Shown here: one piece after another, positions 6,853 through 18,119 of the stretch
How the letters are laid out: each line of letters opens with the position of its first letter
Position numbering within the stretch: position 1 is the first letter of the stretch
Assembly: GCF_014649015.1 (NCBI RefSeq)
Contig: NZ_BMSF01000002.1
Location: 310,001 to 374,000, forward strand
Direction: 5' to 3'
Source: Streptomyces narbonensis
GTDB taxonomy: Bacteria; Actinomycetota; Actinomycetes; Streptomycetales; Streptomycetaceae
Length of the DNA: 64,000 bases
Made by a program: the position numbers and the translations under genes
Notes under the pieces: generated by a model
Database searches by the model: none
Seen by the model: only the letters and a program-made list of their open reading frames with translations
What the model was told of the DNA's origin: nothing

Positions 6853-7998
6853 ATGGCCTCCACGACGAAGCACCCGGTCCTCAGCCGCCGCGCCCTGAAC
6901 CGCGCCACCCTCGACCGTCAGCACCTCCTCCGCCGCGCCCCGCTCGGTGTCGAGGACGCCGTGGCCCATCTCCTCGGCCTCCAGGCGCAGAACACCAAGC
7001 CGCCGTACTACGCGCTCGCCGCCCGCCTCGACGGCTTCCGGCCCGAGCAGCTGTCCGACCTCATGGAGTCCCGCGCCGTCGCCCGCATCGTCACCATGCG
7101 CTCCACCGTCCACACCCACACGGCCGAGGACGCCGTCGCCCTCCGCCGGCTCGCGCAGCCCGGGGCCATCGACCGGGAGCTCGCCATCTTCGTCGGCCGC
7201 GGGGGCCTCGACGGTGTCGATCTGGAGCGGCTCGCCGCCCTGTCCCGCGAGCTCGTCGAGAAACGGCCCCGCACCCCCAAGCAGCTCCGCGAGGAGCTCC
7301 TCAAGGAATGGCCCCACGCCGACCCGCAGTCCCTCTCCCTCGCCGCCCGCTGCCTCCTCCCGCTCGTCCAGGTCACCCCGCGCGGGCTGTGGGGGCGCGG
7401 CGGGCAGGTCGCCCTCACCACCACCGACGTGTGGTTCGGGGACGCGGCCCCGAAGGGGAGCGAGGAGGGCCCTGACCATGACGGCGTCGTGCTGCGCTAT
7501 CTCCGCGCCTTCGGGCCCGCCTCCGTCAAGGACATGCAGACGTGGTGCGGCCTGACCCGACTCGGCGAGGCCTTCGAGCGCCTCCGGCCCCGGCTCCTGG
7601 TCTTCCAGGACGAGCGCGGCACCGAGCTCTTCGACCTCCCCGACGCGCCCCGCCCCGACGAGGACACCCCCGCCCCGCCGCGGTTCCTGCCCGAGTTCGA
7701 CAACGTGCTCCTGTCGCACGCCGACCGCACCCGGGTCGTCGATCCGGGGATCCGCTCGCGCACCTGGCAGGGCAACAGAGCCCTCTCCGTCTTCCTCCTC
7801 GACGGCCTGCTCGCCGGGCTCTGGCACCTCGACGAGGCCAAGGACCGCACCACCCTCACCATCGAGCCCTTCGCGCCCGTGACGCGGGCCCAGCGCGCCG
7901 ACCTCGCCGCCGAGGCCGAGCGGACCCTCCGGGTCATGACGCCGCCGGGCACCTCGTACGACATCGTCCACAAGGAGCCGAGCGAGGCGATCGCGTGA
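6853..7998 (+). CDS. Winged-helix DNA-binding protein, AlkZ/HTH_42 DNA glycosylase family
   Basis: 381 residues, matching the HTH_42 (winged helix DNA-binding, YcaQ/AlkZ) superfamily by its opening block ALNRATLDRQHLLRRAP ... LLGLQAQNTKPPYYALAARL and by IVTMRSTVHTHTAEDA, PKQLREELL, VWFG and FLPEFDNVLLSHADRTRVV. The Q-A-Q at residues 44-46 fits the QPhiQ catalytic motif known from AlkZ, which unhooks interstrand crosslinks and excises alkylated bases. Many actinobacterial relatives are uncharacterised, so repair activity is inferred from that motif. Probably leaderless. The stop overlaps a possible GTG start of the next gene, which implies coupling. Confidence 0.8.
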   Translation: MASTTKHPVLSRRALNRATLDRQHLLRRAPLGVEDAVAHLLGLQAQNTKPPYYALAARLDGFRPEQLSDLMESRAVARIVTMRSTVHTHTAEDAVALRRLAQPGAIDRELAIFVGRGGLDGVDLERLAALSRELVEKRPRTPKQLREELLKEWPHADPQSLSLAARCLLPLVQVTPRGLWGRGGQVALTTTDVWFGDAAPKGSEEGPDHDGVVLRYLRAFGPASVKDMQTWCGLTRLGEAFERLRPRLLVFQDERGTELFDLPDAPRPDEDTPAPPRFLPEFDNVLLSHADRTRVVDPGIRSRTWQGNRALSVFLLDGLLAGLWHLDEAKDRTTLTIEPFAPVTRAQRADLAAEAERTLRVMTPPGTSYDIVHKEPSEAIA

Positions 7999-8006
7999 GG
8001 CCCCGC

Positions 8007-8468
8007 ATGACCGCGCGAGAGGTCGAGGCCGTCCTCGCCGGGGCCGGCTGGGCCCCGGGCCGGGACATCGGCGACCGGCTGCCCGCGCTCCTCCGGTTCG
8101 TGACCGACCGCTTCGCCGCGGAGGGGCATCCGGTCGAGCCGTTCCCCGCGGCCAGGGACTTCGTCCGGGAGTTCGGCGGGCTGCGCCTGGCGATTCCCGG
8201 TACGCCCCCGGCCTCCGTCGGCCTCACCCCGCACTGGATCTACGAGGAGAGCGCCGAGGACGTCGCCGAGCTCGCCGGCAACCTCCGGCAGAGGCTCTTC
8301 CCCGTCGGGTACGAGACCTTCGACGGGGCCATGGTCCTCGTCGACGAGACCGGGCGCTTCTTCCTCCTGCACCACACCGGCCCCTACTTCCTGGGGGAGA
8401 GCGTGCACGAGGCCGTCAGCTGTCTGCTCCGCGGGCCGCAAGGGGAGGCGCGGGACCACTTCCGCTGA
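8007..8468 (+). CDS. SUKH-3 domain immunity-like protein
   Basis: A 153-residue protein with the SUKH-3 layout: EVEAVLAGAGWAPGRDI at the N-terminus, VREFGGLRLAIPG, an acidic ALYD-type middle (YEESAEDVAELAGNLRQRLFPVGY), then MVLVDETGRFFLLHHTGPYFLGESVHEAVSCLL. SUKH domains are typical immunity proteins against secreted nuclease toxins, and many Streptomyces copies stand alone. A GTG at 7995 overlaps the preceding stop and would add four residues; both starts have GAGG at a workable distance. No toxin gene is adjacent, so the immunity role here is unproven. Confidence 0.8.
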   Translation: MTAREVEAVLAGAGWAPGRDIGDRLPALLRFVTDRFAAEGHPVEPFPAARDFVREFGGLRLAIPGTPPASVGLTPHWIYEESAEDVAELAGNLRQRLFPVGYETFDGAMVLVDETGRFFLLHHTGPYFLGESVHEAVSCLLRGPQGEARDHFR

Positions 8469-8480
8469 ACCGGCCCCCGA

Positions 8481-8531
8481 CTACGGCAGCACCTCTTCTA
8501 CGGCAGCACCCCTTCTACGGCAGCACCCCCG
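8481..8531. repeat. Three 17-bp tandem repeats at the end of the LuxR gene
   Basis: CTACGGCAGCACCTCTT and two near copies (8481-8497, 8498-8514, 8515-8531). The innermost copy supplies the stop codon and last residues (VLP) of the minus-strand LuxR regulator. The other two duplicate that gene end into the intergenic space. Confidence 0.85.
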
Positions 8532-9420
8532 CCCGGCGGGCCGCCACCACCGCCTCCAGGCGGGTGTGCGCCCCGAGCTTCCGCATCGCCGAGCGCAGAT
8601 AGCCCTTCACCGTCTCCGGCCGCAGCCCGAGCCGCCGCGCCGCCACCGCGTTCGTCGCCCCCGAGGCCACCGCCGCCAGGACGTCCGTCTCGCGAGGGGT
8701 CAGCGACACCGTCGGCACGGGCAGACCCGAGGCGGGCGCCGCCCCCGTGCCGGAGGCCGCCCCCAGGCGTCCGCACACCGCGAGCAACCGCTCGCGCAGC
8801 TCGGCGTCCGCGACCCGGGGAGCCAGCGCGCGCAGCTCCCCGTACGCCTGCCGCACCTCCTCCCAGGACGGCGACGAGGGCGGCGGGGCCGGCAGCCGCT
8901 GCGCCGCGTCCCGTACCGCGAGCGCCTGCTCCACGTCCCGGGCCGCCGCCACCGCCGCGTCGAAGACCCGCTCGCCGATCGGCAGCGCGTCGCGCAGCGC
9001 CCCGTACAACACCCCGCGCACCTTCCGGCGGACCACGACCGGTACCGCGATCACCGACCGCAGCCCCTCCGCGGAGACCGGCACGTCGTACTCGTGCGTG
9101 ATGTGCCGGGCCGAGGGGTAGTCGGTCACCGCGCACGGCCGTGACAGGGCCAGGCACTTGCCCCCGAGCCCCGAGCCGGCCGAGATCGCCAGCCCGCGCA
9201 GCGCGGGGGTCACCGCCCCGCTCAGCTCGGCGATCCGCAGCGCGCGGCCGTCCTGGAGCAGCCCCCCGAACACCACCGGGAGACCGGTGGTGCGGCGCAG
9301 CCGCAGCAGCGCGCCGCGCAGCTCCACCGATTCGACGTGCTCGCGCACCGTTCTCTCCCCGCTGTCCGTTGGCTGGGTGGCTGGTTCACCCCCGAACGGG
9401 GGTAGTGAGACCTGGGTCAC
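8515..9420 (-). CDS. GAF-LuxR transcriptional regulator
   Basis: 301 residues. A GAF-like sensor occupies residues about 35-170 (LRLRRTTGLPVVFGGLLQ ... GKCLALSRPCAVTDY ... IAVPVVVRRKVRGVLYGALR). A C-terminal LuxR helix-turn-helix follows (SLTPRETDVLAAVASGATNAVAARRLGLRPETVKGYLRSAMRKLG). GAF-LuxR genes divergent from medium-chain acyl-CoA synthetases recur in Streptomyces, so it likely controls the two synthetase genes transcribed away from it. Start GTG at 9420. The ligand is unknown. Confidence 0.85.
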   Translation of the reverse strand: MTQVSLPPFGGEPATQPTDSGERTVREHVESVELRGALLRLRRTTGLPVVFGGLLQDGRALRIAELSGAVTPALRGLAISAGSGLGGKCLALSRPCAVTDYPSARHITHEYDVPVSAEGLRSVIAVPVVVRRKVRGVLYGALRDALPIGERVFDAAVAAARDVEQALAVRDAAQRLPAPPPSSPSWEEVRQAYGELRALAPRVADAELRERLLAVCGRLGAASGTGAAPASGLPVPTVSLTPRETDVLAAVASGATNAVAARRLGLRPETVKGYLRSAMRKLGAHTRLEAVVAARRAGVLP

Positions 9421-9464
9421 CGATTACACGATGTCCGGGACCGGTCCCGCAATGAGGAGGACAC

Positions 9465-11150
9465 ATGACGGAAGCGAGCGCGACCAGCGCGACGGAGATG
9501 TTCCGGGCCGCCCGGGACTTCCTGCTCCACCATCGCGAGGACTACGAGACGGCGTACGAGGGCTTCTCCTGGCCCCGGCCCGACCGTTTCAACTGGGCGC
9601 TCGAATGGTTCGACGTCATCGCCGCCGGTAATGAAAGGACCGCCCTGCACATCGTCGAGGAGGACGGCTCCGAGACGAAGCTGAGCTTCGCCGAGATGTC
9701 CGCCCGCTCGAACCGCGTCGCGAACTGGCTGCGCGCCCAGGGAGTCCGCGCCGGGGACCGGATCATCGTCATGCTCGGCAACCAGGCCGAGCTGTGGGAG
9801 ACCATGCTCGCCGCGATGAAGCTGCGCGCCGTCGTCATCCCCGCCACCCCCCTCCTCGGCCCCGCCGACCTCCGCGACCGCGTCGAGCGGGGCCGCGCCC
9901 GCCATGTCCTCGTCCGCGCCGAGGACACCGCCAAGTTCGACGACGTGCCCGGTGACTACACCCGCATCGCGATCGGCGGCGACGGCGTGACCTGGCTCGG
10001 TTACGAGCACGCCGCCCAGGAGTCCGCCGACTTCGAGCCCGACGGCGTGACCTTCGCCGAGGACACGCTGATGCTGTACTTCACCTCCGGTACGACGGCC
10101 CGGCCGAAGCTCGTCGAGCAGACCCACACCTCGTACCCCGTCGGCCACCTCTCGACGATGTACTGGATCGGCCTCAAGCCCGGGGACGTCCACCTCAACA
10201 TCTCCTCGCCCGGCTGGGCCAAGCACGCCTGGTCCAACCTCTTCGCGCCGTGGAACGCGGAGGCGACCGTCTTCATCCACAACTACACGCGCTTCGACCC
10301 GGCCCGGCTGATGAGCGAGATGGACCGGCACGGCGTCACCAGCTTCTGTGCCCCGCCGACCGTGTGGCGGATGCTGATCCAGGCCGACCTCGGGCAGCTG
10401 AAGACCCCGCCGCGCGAGGTCGTCGCCGCCGGCGAGCCCCTCAACCCCGAGGTCATCGAGTCCGTACGGCGCGCCTGGGGCGTCACCATCCGGGACGGCT
10501 TCGGCCAGACGGAGACCGCCGTGCAGGTCTCCAACAGCCCCGGCCAGCGGCTCAAGGAGGGCTCCATGGGCCGCCCGAGCCCGGGCTTCCGCGTCACGCT
10601 CATCGATCCGGTGACCGGACGGGCGGACGTGGAGGAGGGCGAGATCTGTCTCGACCTGTCCGTCCATCCCGTGGGCCTGATGACCGGATACCACGGCGAC
10701 CCGGAGCGTACGGCCGAGGCGATGGAGGGCGGCTACTACCGCACCGGCGACATCGGGTCACGGGACGCGGACGGGTACATCACGTACATCGGGCGCGCCG
10801 ACGACGTCTTCAAGGCCTCCGACTACAAGATCAGCCCCTTCGAGCTGGAGAGCGCGCTCCTGGAGCACGAGGCGGTCGCCGAGGCGGCCGTCGTCCCCGC
10901 GCCCGACCCCCTGCGGCTGGCCGTCCCCAAGGCGTACGTCGTGCTCGCCGCCGGCTGGGAGCCGGACGAGGAGACTGCGCGGGTCCTCTTCGGCCACTCG
11001 CGCGCGGTCCTCGCCCCGTACAAGCGGATCCGTCGCATCGAGTTCGCCGAGCTGCCCAAGACCGTCTCCGGCAAGATCCGCCGGGTCGAACTGCGTCGGC
11101 TCACCGCGGAGGGCGGCGGCAAGGAGTACGCGGAAGGGGACCTCGCATGA
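9465..11150 (+). CDS. Acyl-CoA synthetase (AMP-forming), medium-chain ACSM-like
   Basis: A 561-residue ANL-superfamily adenylating enzyme. It shows [19 protein letters not shown] (AMP-binding loop; Ala replaces the common Gly after TT), the A5 region [46 protein letters not shown], and the C-terminal catalytic lysine in KTVSGKIRR. It activates a carboxylic acid to an acyl-CoA via acyl-AMP. The opening [24 protein letters not shown] is typical of bacterial medium-chain/benzoate-type ACSM relatives. GGAGG precedes the ATG. Its stop overlaps the next start by four bases (ATGA), forming an operon. Confidence 0.9.
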   Translation: MTEASATSATEMFRAARDFLLHHREDYETAYEGFSWPRPDRFNWALEWFDVIAAGNERTALHIVEEDGSETKLSFAEMSARSNRVANWLRAQGVRAGDRIIVMLGNQAELWETMLAAMKLRAVVIPATPLLGPADLRDRVERGRARHVLVRAEDTAKFDDVPGDYTRIAIGGDGVTWLGYEHAAQESADFEPDGVTFAEDTLMLYFTSGTTARPKLVEQTHTSYPVGHLSTMYWIGLKPGDVHLNISSPGWAKHAWSNLFAPWNAEATVFIHNYTRFDPARLMSEMDRHGVTSFCAPPTVWRMLIQADLGQLKTPPREVVAAGEPLNPEVIESVRRAWGVTIRDGFGQTETAVQVSNSPGQRLKEGSMGRPSPGFRVTLIDPVTGRADVEEGEICLDLSVHPVGLMTGYHGDPERTAEAMEGGYYRTGDIGSRDADGYITYIGRADDVFKASDYKISPFELESALLEHEAVAEAAVVPAPDPLRLAVPKAYVVLAAGWEPDEETARVLFGHSRAVLAPYKRIRRIEFAELPKTVSGKIRRVELRRLTAEGGGKEYAEGDLA

Positions 11151-12748
11151 CGAAGACGGCGGAACTCTCGTACGCCCACGGGGTGTCCGGTACCCCGCTC
11201 CTCGGCGACACCGTGGGCGCCAACCTCGACCGGGCGGTCGCCACCTGGCCCGACCGGGAGGCGCTCGTCGACGTCCCCGGTGGTCGGCGCTGGACCTACG
11301 CGCAATTCGGCGCCGACGTCGACCGGTTGGCCGGGGCACTGCTCGGCAGCGGCGTCCGCAAGGGCGACCGGGTCGGGATCTGGGCGGTCAACTGCGCCGA
11401 GTGGGTCCTCGTCCAGTACGCCACCGCCCGCATCGGCGCGGTCATGGTCACCATCAACCCCGCTTACCGCTCCCATGAGTTGGCGTACGTGCTCAACCAG
11501 GCGGGCATCTCGCTGCTCTTCGCCTCGCTCGCCCACAAGACGAGCGACTACCGGGTCATGGTCGAGGAAGTGCGGGACGAGTGCCCGGAGTTGAGGGAGG
11601 TCGTGCACTTCGGGGATCCGAGCTGGGACGCGCTCCTGGCCCGAACGGCGGGAGACCTGCGGCCCGAGCCGCTCTCCTGCGACGAGCCGGTCAACATCCA
11701 GTACACGTCGGGGACCACCGGCTTCCCGAAGGGAGCCACCCTCTCCCACCACAACATCCTCAACAACGGTTATTTCGTCGGTGAGATGATCGCCTACAGC
11801 GAGCAGGACCGGATCTGCATCCCTGTCCCCTTCTATCACTGTTTCGGCATGGTCATGGCCAATCTGGCCGCCACTTCGCACGGCGCCTGCATGGTCATCC
11901 CCGCGGTGTCCTTCGAGCCCGCGGCCACCCTCAGGGCCGTGCAGGAGGAGCGCTGCACCTCGCTGTACGGGGTGCCGACGATGTTCATCGCCGAGCTGGG
12001 CCTCCCCGACTTCGGCACCTACGACCTCTCCTCCCTCCGCACCGGGATCATGGCCGGCTCGCCGTGCCCGGTGGAGGTGATGAAGCGGGTCGTCGCCGAG
12101 ATGAACATGGCGGAGGTGTCGATCTGTTACGGCATGACGGAGACCTCTCCCGTCTCCACCCAGACCCGGCGCGACGACGACCTGGAGCGCCGTACCGGCA
12201 CCGTCGGCCGGGTCCTGCCGCACGTCGAGGTCAAGATCGTCGACCCGGCGACCGGCCTCACGGTGGAGCGCGGCACGGCGGGGGAGCTGTGCACCCGCGG
12301 CTACAGCGTGATGCTCGGCTACTGGGACGAGCCGGAGAAGACCGCCGAAGTGATCGACGCGGGCCGCTGGATGCACACCGGAGACCTGGCGGTGATGCGG
12401 GACGACGGCTACGTGCAGATCGTCGGCCGCATCAAGGACATGATCATCCGGGGCGGGGAGAACGTGTACCCCCGGGAGATCGAGGAGTTCCTCTACGGGC
12501 ACGCCAAGATCGCCGACGTCCAGGTCGTCGGCGTGCCCGACGCGCGGTACGGCGAGGAGATCCTGGCCTGTGTGATCCCCCGCGACCCGGCCGACCCGCC
12601 GGGCCTTGAGGAGATCACCGCCTTCTGCCGCGACCGGCTCGCCCACTACAAGATCCCGCGCAGGGTGGAGATCCTCTCCGAGTTCCCGATGACGGTCAGC
12701 GGCAAGGTGCGGAAGGTGGAGCTGCGGGAGCGGTACGGGACCGGGTGA
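11147..12748 (+). CDS. AMP-binding fatty-acid-CoA ligase (FadD-like)
   Basis: A 533-residue ANL enzyme translationally coupled to the preceding synthetase. Motifs: [92 protein letters not shown], and [11 protein letters not shown]. The pattern fits FadD-like medium/long-chain acyl-CoA synthetases in which AMP production is followed by acyl transfer to CoA. Two unlike ligases in tandem suggest sequential or parallel handling of exogenous acids. The substrate cannot be told from sequence. Confidence 0.9.
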   Translation: MTKTAELSYAHGVSGTPLLGDTVGANLDRAVATWPDREALVDVPGGRRWTYAQFGADVDRLAGALLGSGVRKGDRVGIWAVNCAEWVLVQYATARIGAVMVTINPAYRSHELAYVLNQAGISLLFASLAHKTSDYRVMVEEVRDECPELREVVHFGDPSWDALLARTAGDLRPEPLSCDEPVNIQYTSGTTGFPKGATLSHHNILNNGYFVGEMIAYSEQDRICIPVPFYHCFGMVMANLAATSHGACMVIPAVSFEPAATLRAVQEERCTSLYGVPTMFIAELGLPDFGTYDLSSLRTGIMAGSPCPVEVMKRVVAEMNMAEVSICYGMTETSPVSTQTRRDDDLERRTGTVGRVLPHVEVKIVDPATGLTVERGTAGELCTRGYSVMLGYWDEPEKTAEVIDAGRWMHTGDLAVMRDDGYVQIVGRIKDMIIRGGENVYPREIEEFLYGHAKIADVQVVGVPDARYGEEILACVIPRDPADPPGLEEITAFCRDRLAHYKIPRRVEILSEFPMTVSGKVRKVELRERYGTG

Positions 12749-12799
12749 ACGAGCGGCCGTGACCCGCTGACGGGCACGCGTCGGCGGACCTCCCACGAG

Positions 12800-12865
12800 C
12801 CTTCGGCGGGTCTCCGACGGGCCTTCGACGGGTCTCCGACGGGCCTTCGGCAGGGCTTCAGCAGA
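12800..12865. repeat. 22-bp tandem repeat, about 2.5 copies
   Basis: CCTTCGGCGGGTCTCCGACG followed by GG (12800-12821), a near-identical unit (12822-12843) and a diverged third start. It fills the gap between the convergent synthetase and GNAT genes, where the real terminator is expected. No gene is present. Confidence 0.7.
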
Positions 12866-13373
12866 CCTCTCGGCGCATGCACACCCGGGGCCACACCGAG
12901 AGGCCGTGGGCCGCCTCCGCGCGGCTGATCGCGCGCAGCCCCTCCGTGAGCTCCGGATCGGAGTCGGCGAGCGGGCGGAAGCCGAGCCGGGTGTAGTACG
13001 GGGCGTTCCACGGGACTTCGGTGAACGTCGTCAGGGTCAGGGCCGTCAGGCCCTGCTCCCTGGCGGCCGCCGCCAGGTGCTCGATCAGCTCGCGTCCGAC
13101 GCCCCGGCGGGCGGCGTCCGGGTGCACCGACACCTGCTCGATGTGGGCGGAACCGTCGACGGTGTCGGCCAGCAGATAGGCGACGGGCCGGTCGGCGGTG
13201 TCCACCGCGACCCAGGCCCGTCCCTCGCAGCGGTACGCCTCCAGGACGTCCAGGGGCAGCGGGTCGTCGTCGGCGATCGCCGCCATGCCGAGAGAACGGA
13301 ACGGCTCGCCCGCCGCCCGTTCGATGTCCTGGAGCAGCGGGAGTTCGGCCGGAGCGGCCGCTCTGATGCGCAT
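12858..13373 (-). CDS. GNAT family N-acetyltransferase
   Basis: A 171-residue single-domain GNAT. The acetyl-CoA pyrophosphate loop is seen as HIEQVSVHPDAARRGVGRELIEHL, followed by TLTTFTEVPWNAPYYTRLGF and the terminal beta strand. The N-terminus MRIRAAAPAELPLLQDIERAAGEPF is the usual first strand and helix. The substrate is unknown. Transcribed on the minus strand, convergent with the acyl-CoA synthetase operon. Confidence 0.9.
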   Translation of the reverse strand: MRIRAAAPAELPLLQDIERAAGEPFRSLGMAAIADDDPLPLDVLEAYRCEGRAWVAVDTADRPVAYLLADTVDGSAHIEQVSVHPDAARRGVGRELIEHLAAAAREQGLTALTLTTFTEVPWNAPYYTRLGFRPLADSDPELTEGLRAISRAEAAHGLSVWPRVCMRREVC

Positions 13374-13392
13374 ACGACAGTATGGCGCGACG

Positions 13393-14226
13393 TCAGCGAG
13401 CGGTGCGGCCCGTCCCCCCGCCCTGCTCCGGGGACGGCCGGTTCTCGTCCGCCTCGCCGGGACGGTCGAGCAGCCCGCCGTCCCGCGAGAAGCGGGGCAG
13501 GAACATGGCGAGCGCCGGATCCCCGTACAGCGCCACGTACAGCTGGACCAGGCGCCCGTCCGTCACCTCGCGCCGGTGCGCGGGCAGCGGATGCCGCTCC
13601 CGCAGGCCGTCGAGCAGGTCCCGGGCGGCCGGTGTGGCGGGCCGCAGGCGCAGCAGCGGCACCGTGGCCGCGAGAATCAGCGGCACGGTGACGGCCACGA
13701 CGAGGCCGGCACCGCCGGGCCCGCTCCCGTACCCACCGCCGTGCCCGAGGCGCGCCCAGGTGACGAGCAGCCCGGCACCGACCGTCAGCGGCACGCAGGC
13801 GAGCAGGAGGCGGGCGGCCCGCAGCCGGGCGGGCGGCCGCAGCAGCCCGGCCCGGCCGAGCTCGCCGCACAGGGCGTCCACGGCCCGCCGCGCCTCCGGG
13901 CGCAGGGCGAGCGCCCGCAGCGCCAGGGCCCGGTGCAGCGACCCGTGGACCCCGAGCTGTACGGGGTCACGGGTCCGGCCCGGCCCTCCGTTGGCCCGAA
14001 TCGTACGTTTGCGGCCCGCGGCGACGGCCCCGCGCTGATGCAGCGCCACGAGCGCCACCGTGACGGCCGCCCGGCGCCCTCCCCGCAGCAGCGCGAGGGC
14101 CTGCGGCGGCGGCTCGGCATCCGCGGGCCACGCCCCGCTTTCCTGGCTGCGGGTTCGCAACAGCACGGCGGCGAGCACCAGTTCCGCGCAGGCCACCCCG
14201 ATGAACCACCACATCGCCGTCGTCAT
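13393..14226 (-). CDS. TIGR04222 domain membrane protein
   Basis: 277 residues. The start MTTAMWWFIGVACAELVLAAVLL gives an N-terminal membrane helix; EPPPQALALLRGGRRAAVTVALVALHQRGAV matches the TIGR04222 signature (a GG-R tract before a helical repeat). Two further hydrophobic helices occur near residues 160-215 (LLLACVPLTVGAGLLVTWA, GLVVAVTVPLILAATVPLL). The frame stays open far upstream, but GGGGGTGG before the ATG at 14226 marks the start. Function unknown; the family is common in actinobacteria. Confidence 0.75.
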   Translation of the reverse strand: MTTAMWWFIGVACAELVLAAVLLRTRSQESGAWPADAEPPPQALALLRGGRRAAVTVALVALHQRGAVAAGRKRTIRANGGPGRTRDPVQLGVHGSLHRALALRALALRPEARRAVDALCGELGRAGLLRPPARLRAARLLLACVPLTVGAGLLVTWARLGHGGGYGSGPGGAGLVVAVTVPLILAATVPLLRLRPATPAARDLLDGLRERHPLPAHRREVTDGRLVQLYVALYGDPALAMFLPRFSRDGGLLDRPGEADENRPSPEQGGGTGRTAR

Positions 14227-14360
14227 TGACGCCACCCCCGAGAGTGTTGTGCCCGGGGGACCGTGATCGTCACGCGTGAATGGCCGGTTTCGGATGACGA
14301 TCGGACGGCGAGGCGCCGTGGGCGGGCGCCGGGGCCCGGGCGGGGGCCCCGGCAGAGGTG

Positions 14361-15926
14361 TCAGGCCCCGGCGGCGGCCAACGCGTCGGCGGCGTGGTTG
14401 ACGGGCTGCGGGGTGCCCGTCAGGTCCAGGACGAAGAGCGGGAGGCCGATCTCGGCGGCGCGCTCGCGCGCCTCCGGGGTGTAGCCGGCCAGCGAGAAGA
14501 ACACGCTCACGCTCGTGGCGGGGGTGCTGAGGCCGTTGAGCCAGAGGCACTCGACGGCCCGCAGCCCGGCGGGCCGGGTGGTCGGGTCCACCTGGGCGAC
14601 GAGGCCCGGCGCCCGCAGGTCCACGCCGGAGGCGGGGCGGTCCTCGGGCTGGACCACGTCCCGGAAGCCGAGCCAGCGGAGATACCCGGCGGCAGCGGCC
14701 ACCGCGTCCCGCGCGGTCCGGATCGTCACCGGCCGGTAGGCATCCCGCGTCGGCGCCGGGCGCGGGGCCGTGGGCGGCAGCGGGATGTGCGCGGGGTACC
14801 GCTCGGCGAACGTGCGGTGCGCGCCGCCTGGCCCGGGCGGGACGTCCCGGCCCCCGGGGGTGTGGTCGTCCCGGCCGGCGGGGCCCGTACCGAACCACTC
14901 CGAGCCGGGCTCGACCGCCCGCGGCCTGCCAGGGCCACCGGGCCCCGGCGTCCCGAGGCCGTCGACGCCGCGACCGTCCGTACTCGGGCGGTCCATCCCG
15001 AGCCCGTCCATCCCGTGACCGGCCACCCCGAGATCGTCCGTACTGAGCCCGTCCACCCCGAGGCCGTCGTCCGTACCGAGCCCGTCCACCCCGAGGCCGT
15101 CGTCCGTACCGAGCCCGTCCACCCCGAGGCCGTCCGTACCGAGCCCCTCCAGGCCGAGAGCGTCCGTACCCAGCCCCTCCACGCCCAGCCCCTCCACGCC
15201 CAGGCCGTCCGTACCCGGTCCGTCCGCGCCGAGCCCTGTCGTTCCGAGGCCGTCCGTGCTCAGCGCGTCCGTGCCGGGGCGGAAGGACGACGATTCCGGC
15301 CGGGCGCCGCCGAAGGTGCCGCCGGCGGCCGTCGGCGGCGTGAGTCCGGGACCGCCCGGGTCGCGGGGTGCCGCGCCGTGACTGCTCCGGGGGTCGGCCC
15401 CCGGGGACGTACCGGAGGGCGACGCGCCGGAAGACGGTCCGGAAGACCGCCCGGGCGGGGAAGGCGGAGTCAGAGGGGTTTGTGGGGTCTGCGGGGTCTG
15501 CGGAGCCCTTGGCATCTGTGGGGCTGACGGGACCTGTGGGGCTTGCGGGGCCCGTGGGCCCGAAGGTGGCGTAGGGATCCGTGTCAGGGGGTGCCCCCTG
15601 CTCCCCGCCGCTCGTGGTCCCTCCTCGCCGCCGCCCCCGCCCGGCTCCGTGCCGATCTCCGCGCCCACCGGCCGGACCGGGACCCGGAGGACCGTGCCGC
15701 AGGCGCAGCCGAGCTCGGGGTGGGGCCAGTCGTCCTCGCGGCCGCAGGCACCGCAGCGCACGGTGACCCACTCGTCCGTCCAGTTCCGGTGCGTGATCGG
15801 TTCCGCCGTCGCGCCCGCCGTCACCGGTGGCGCGACGGGGCTTCCGCACGCACAGGGGAAGACAGGCGCCGCGTACGCCTGCGTCCGCTGGCACTCCGGG
15901 CAGCGCACCGGTACCGACTCAGCCAC
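14361..15926 (-). CDS. Zinc-ribbon protein with repeat linker and Mrr-like C-terminal domain
   Basis: 521 residues from GTG 15926 (RBS AGGGGGTAGGGG). Residues 9-27 and about 52-70 are two short Cys clusters of the form CPEC/CAC and CGAC/CAC, likely zinc ribbons. A Pro/Ser-rich region follows, then about 110 residues of degenerate [16 protein letters not shown] repeats. The last 115 residues ([19 protein letters not shown] ... [15 protein letters not shown] ... [20 protein letters not shown]) resemble a restriction-endonuclease/Mrr fold, but the usual Q-x-K is Q-x-D. It may therefore be a non-catalytic nucleic-acid or protein binder. No relative with known function is recognised. Confidence 0.65.
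   Translation of the reverse strand: MAESVPVRCPECQRTQAYAAPVFPCACGSPVAPPVTAGATAEPITHRNWTDEWVTVRCGACGREDDWPHPELGCACGTVLRVPVRPVGAEIGTEPGGGGGEEGPRAAGSRGHPLTRIPTPPSGPRAPQAPQVPSAPQMPRAPQTPQTPQTPLTPPSPPGRSSGPSSGASPSGTSPGADPRSSHGAAPRDPGGPGLTPPTAAGGTFGGARPESSSFRPGTDALSTDGLGTTGLGADGPGTDGLGVEGLGVEGLGTDALGLEGLGTDGLGVDGLGTDDGLGVDGLGTDDGLGVDGLSTDDLGVAGHGMDGLGMDRPSTDGRGVDGLGTPGPGGPGRPRAVEPGSEWFGTGPAGRDDHTPGGRDVPPGPGGAHRTFAERYPAHIPLPPTAPRPAPTRDAYRPVTIRTARDAVAAAAGYLRWLGFRDVVQPEDRPASGVDLRAPGLVAQVDPTTRPAGLRAVECLWLNGLSTPATSVSVFFSLAGYTPEARERAAEIGLPLFVLDLTGTPQPVNHAADALAAAGA
14940..15270 (-). repeat. In-frame degenerate repeats inside the zinc-ribbon gene
   Basis: About 330 bases of 18-24-nt units (variants of CCCGAGGCCGTCCGTACCGA on the plus strand) encode G-L-G-x-D/E-G/D repeats on the minus strand. 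All unit lengths keep the frame. This is a coding minisatellite, likely to vary in length between strains, and not a CRISPR array. Confidence 0.8.
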
Positions 15927-16023
15927 AACCCCTACCCCCTGTCGTTCGGTCCCATCGTCCACCCATCGGCCACGCCGGGGGAGGAGTTCGGCCACTTCGC
16001 TGATCCCGCGGGGCGGACTTCTC

Positions 16024-16091
16024 TTGACGGCTCTCCGCGAGCCGACCTACATTGCTTCCGTATAGCAGAACAGTATTTCCGCATTACGGAA
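16024..16091 (+). promoter_or_regulatory. gcl promoter with paired AllR-type operators
   Basis: TTGACG (16024-16029), 18 bp, TACATT (16048-16053) form the promoter. Two 15-bp operators follow: TTCCGTATAGCAGAA (16056-16070) and the perfect palindrome TTCCGCATTACGGAA (16077-16091). Their centres are 21 bp apart. They cover the expected transcription start, so a repressor bound there would block gcl. The same paired design occurs upstream of hyi, aceB and allB. Confidence 0.75.
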
Positions 16092-16160
16092 ACAAGCCTC
16101 CCGGCCTCGTCGAGCAGCCGGATGGGCCCACCTCCGACCGGCCGAAGCAGGAGCACTCCC

Positions 16161-17948
<1,788 letters not shown>

Positions 17949-17971
17949 TCGTCCCCCTCGTCAGAGGGACC

Positions 17972-18005
17972 GACCCCCGCCCCGAGGAGCACCGGGGCGG
18001 GGGTC
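17972..18005 (+). terminator. Hairpin terminator after gcl
   Basis: 13-bp GC stem (GACCCCCGCCCCG and its complement) with an 8-base loop, 23 bases after the gcl stop. There is no U-tract. It probably also insulates the convergent ArsR-type gene. Confidence 0.75.
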
Positions 18006-18025
18006 TCCCGCATTCCCGGCCCAGT

Positions 18026-18119
18026 GGGCCGGGGCCTCCCGCGTCCTCGGCTGCTCCGGGCCGGGGCCTCCCGCGTCCTCGGCCCACAGGGCCGGGGTCG
18101 CCCGCGTCTCAGCGCTGTG
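18026..18119. repeat. Three 31-32-bp tandem repeats
   Basis: Units starting GGGCCGGGGCCTCCCGCGTC at 18026, 18058 and (diverged) 18089. They fill the space between the gcl terminator and the end of the ArsR-type regulator, reaching into its last codons. Non-coding. Confidence 0.7.

Noticed and set aside
14940..15270. Regular repeats that look at first like a CRISPR array
   Set aside because: Units lack constant repeats with unique spacers; they keep reading frame inside the zinc-ribbon gene.
14227..15894. Upstream extension of the TIGR04222 gene to one 833-residue protein
   Set aside because: The extension is the out-of-frame shadow of the zinc-ribbon gene; a ribosome site and membrane helix mark the start at 14226.
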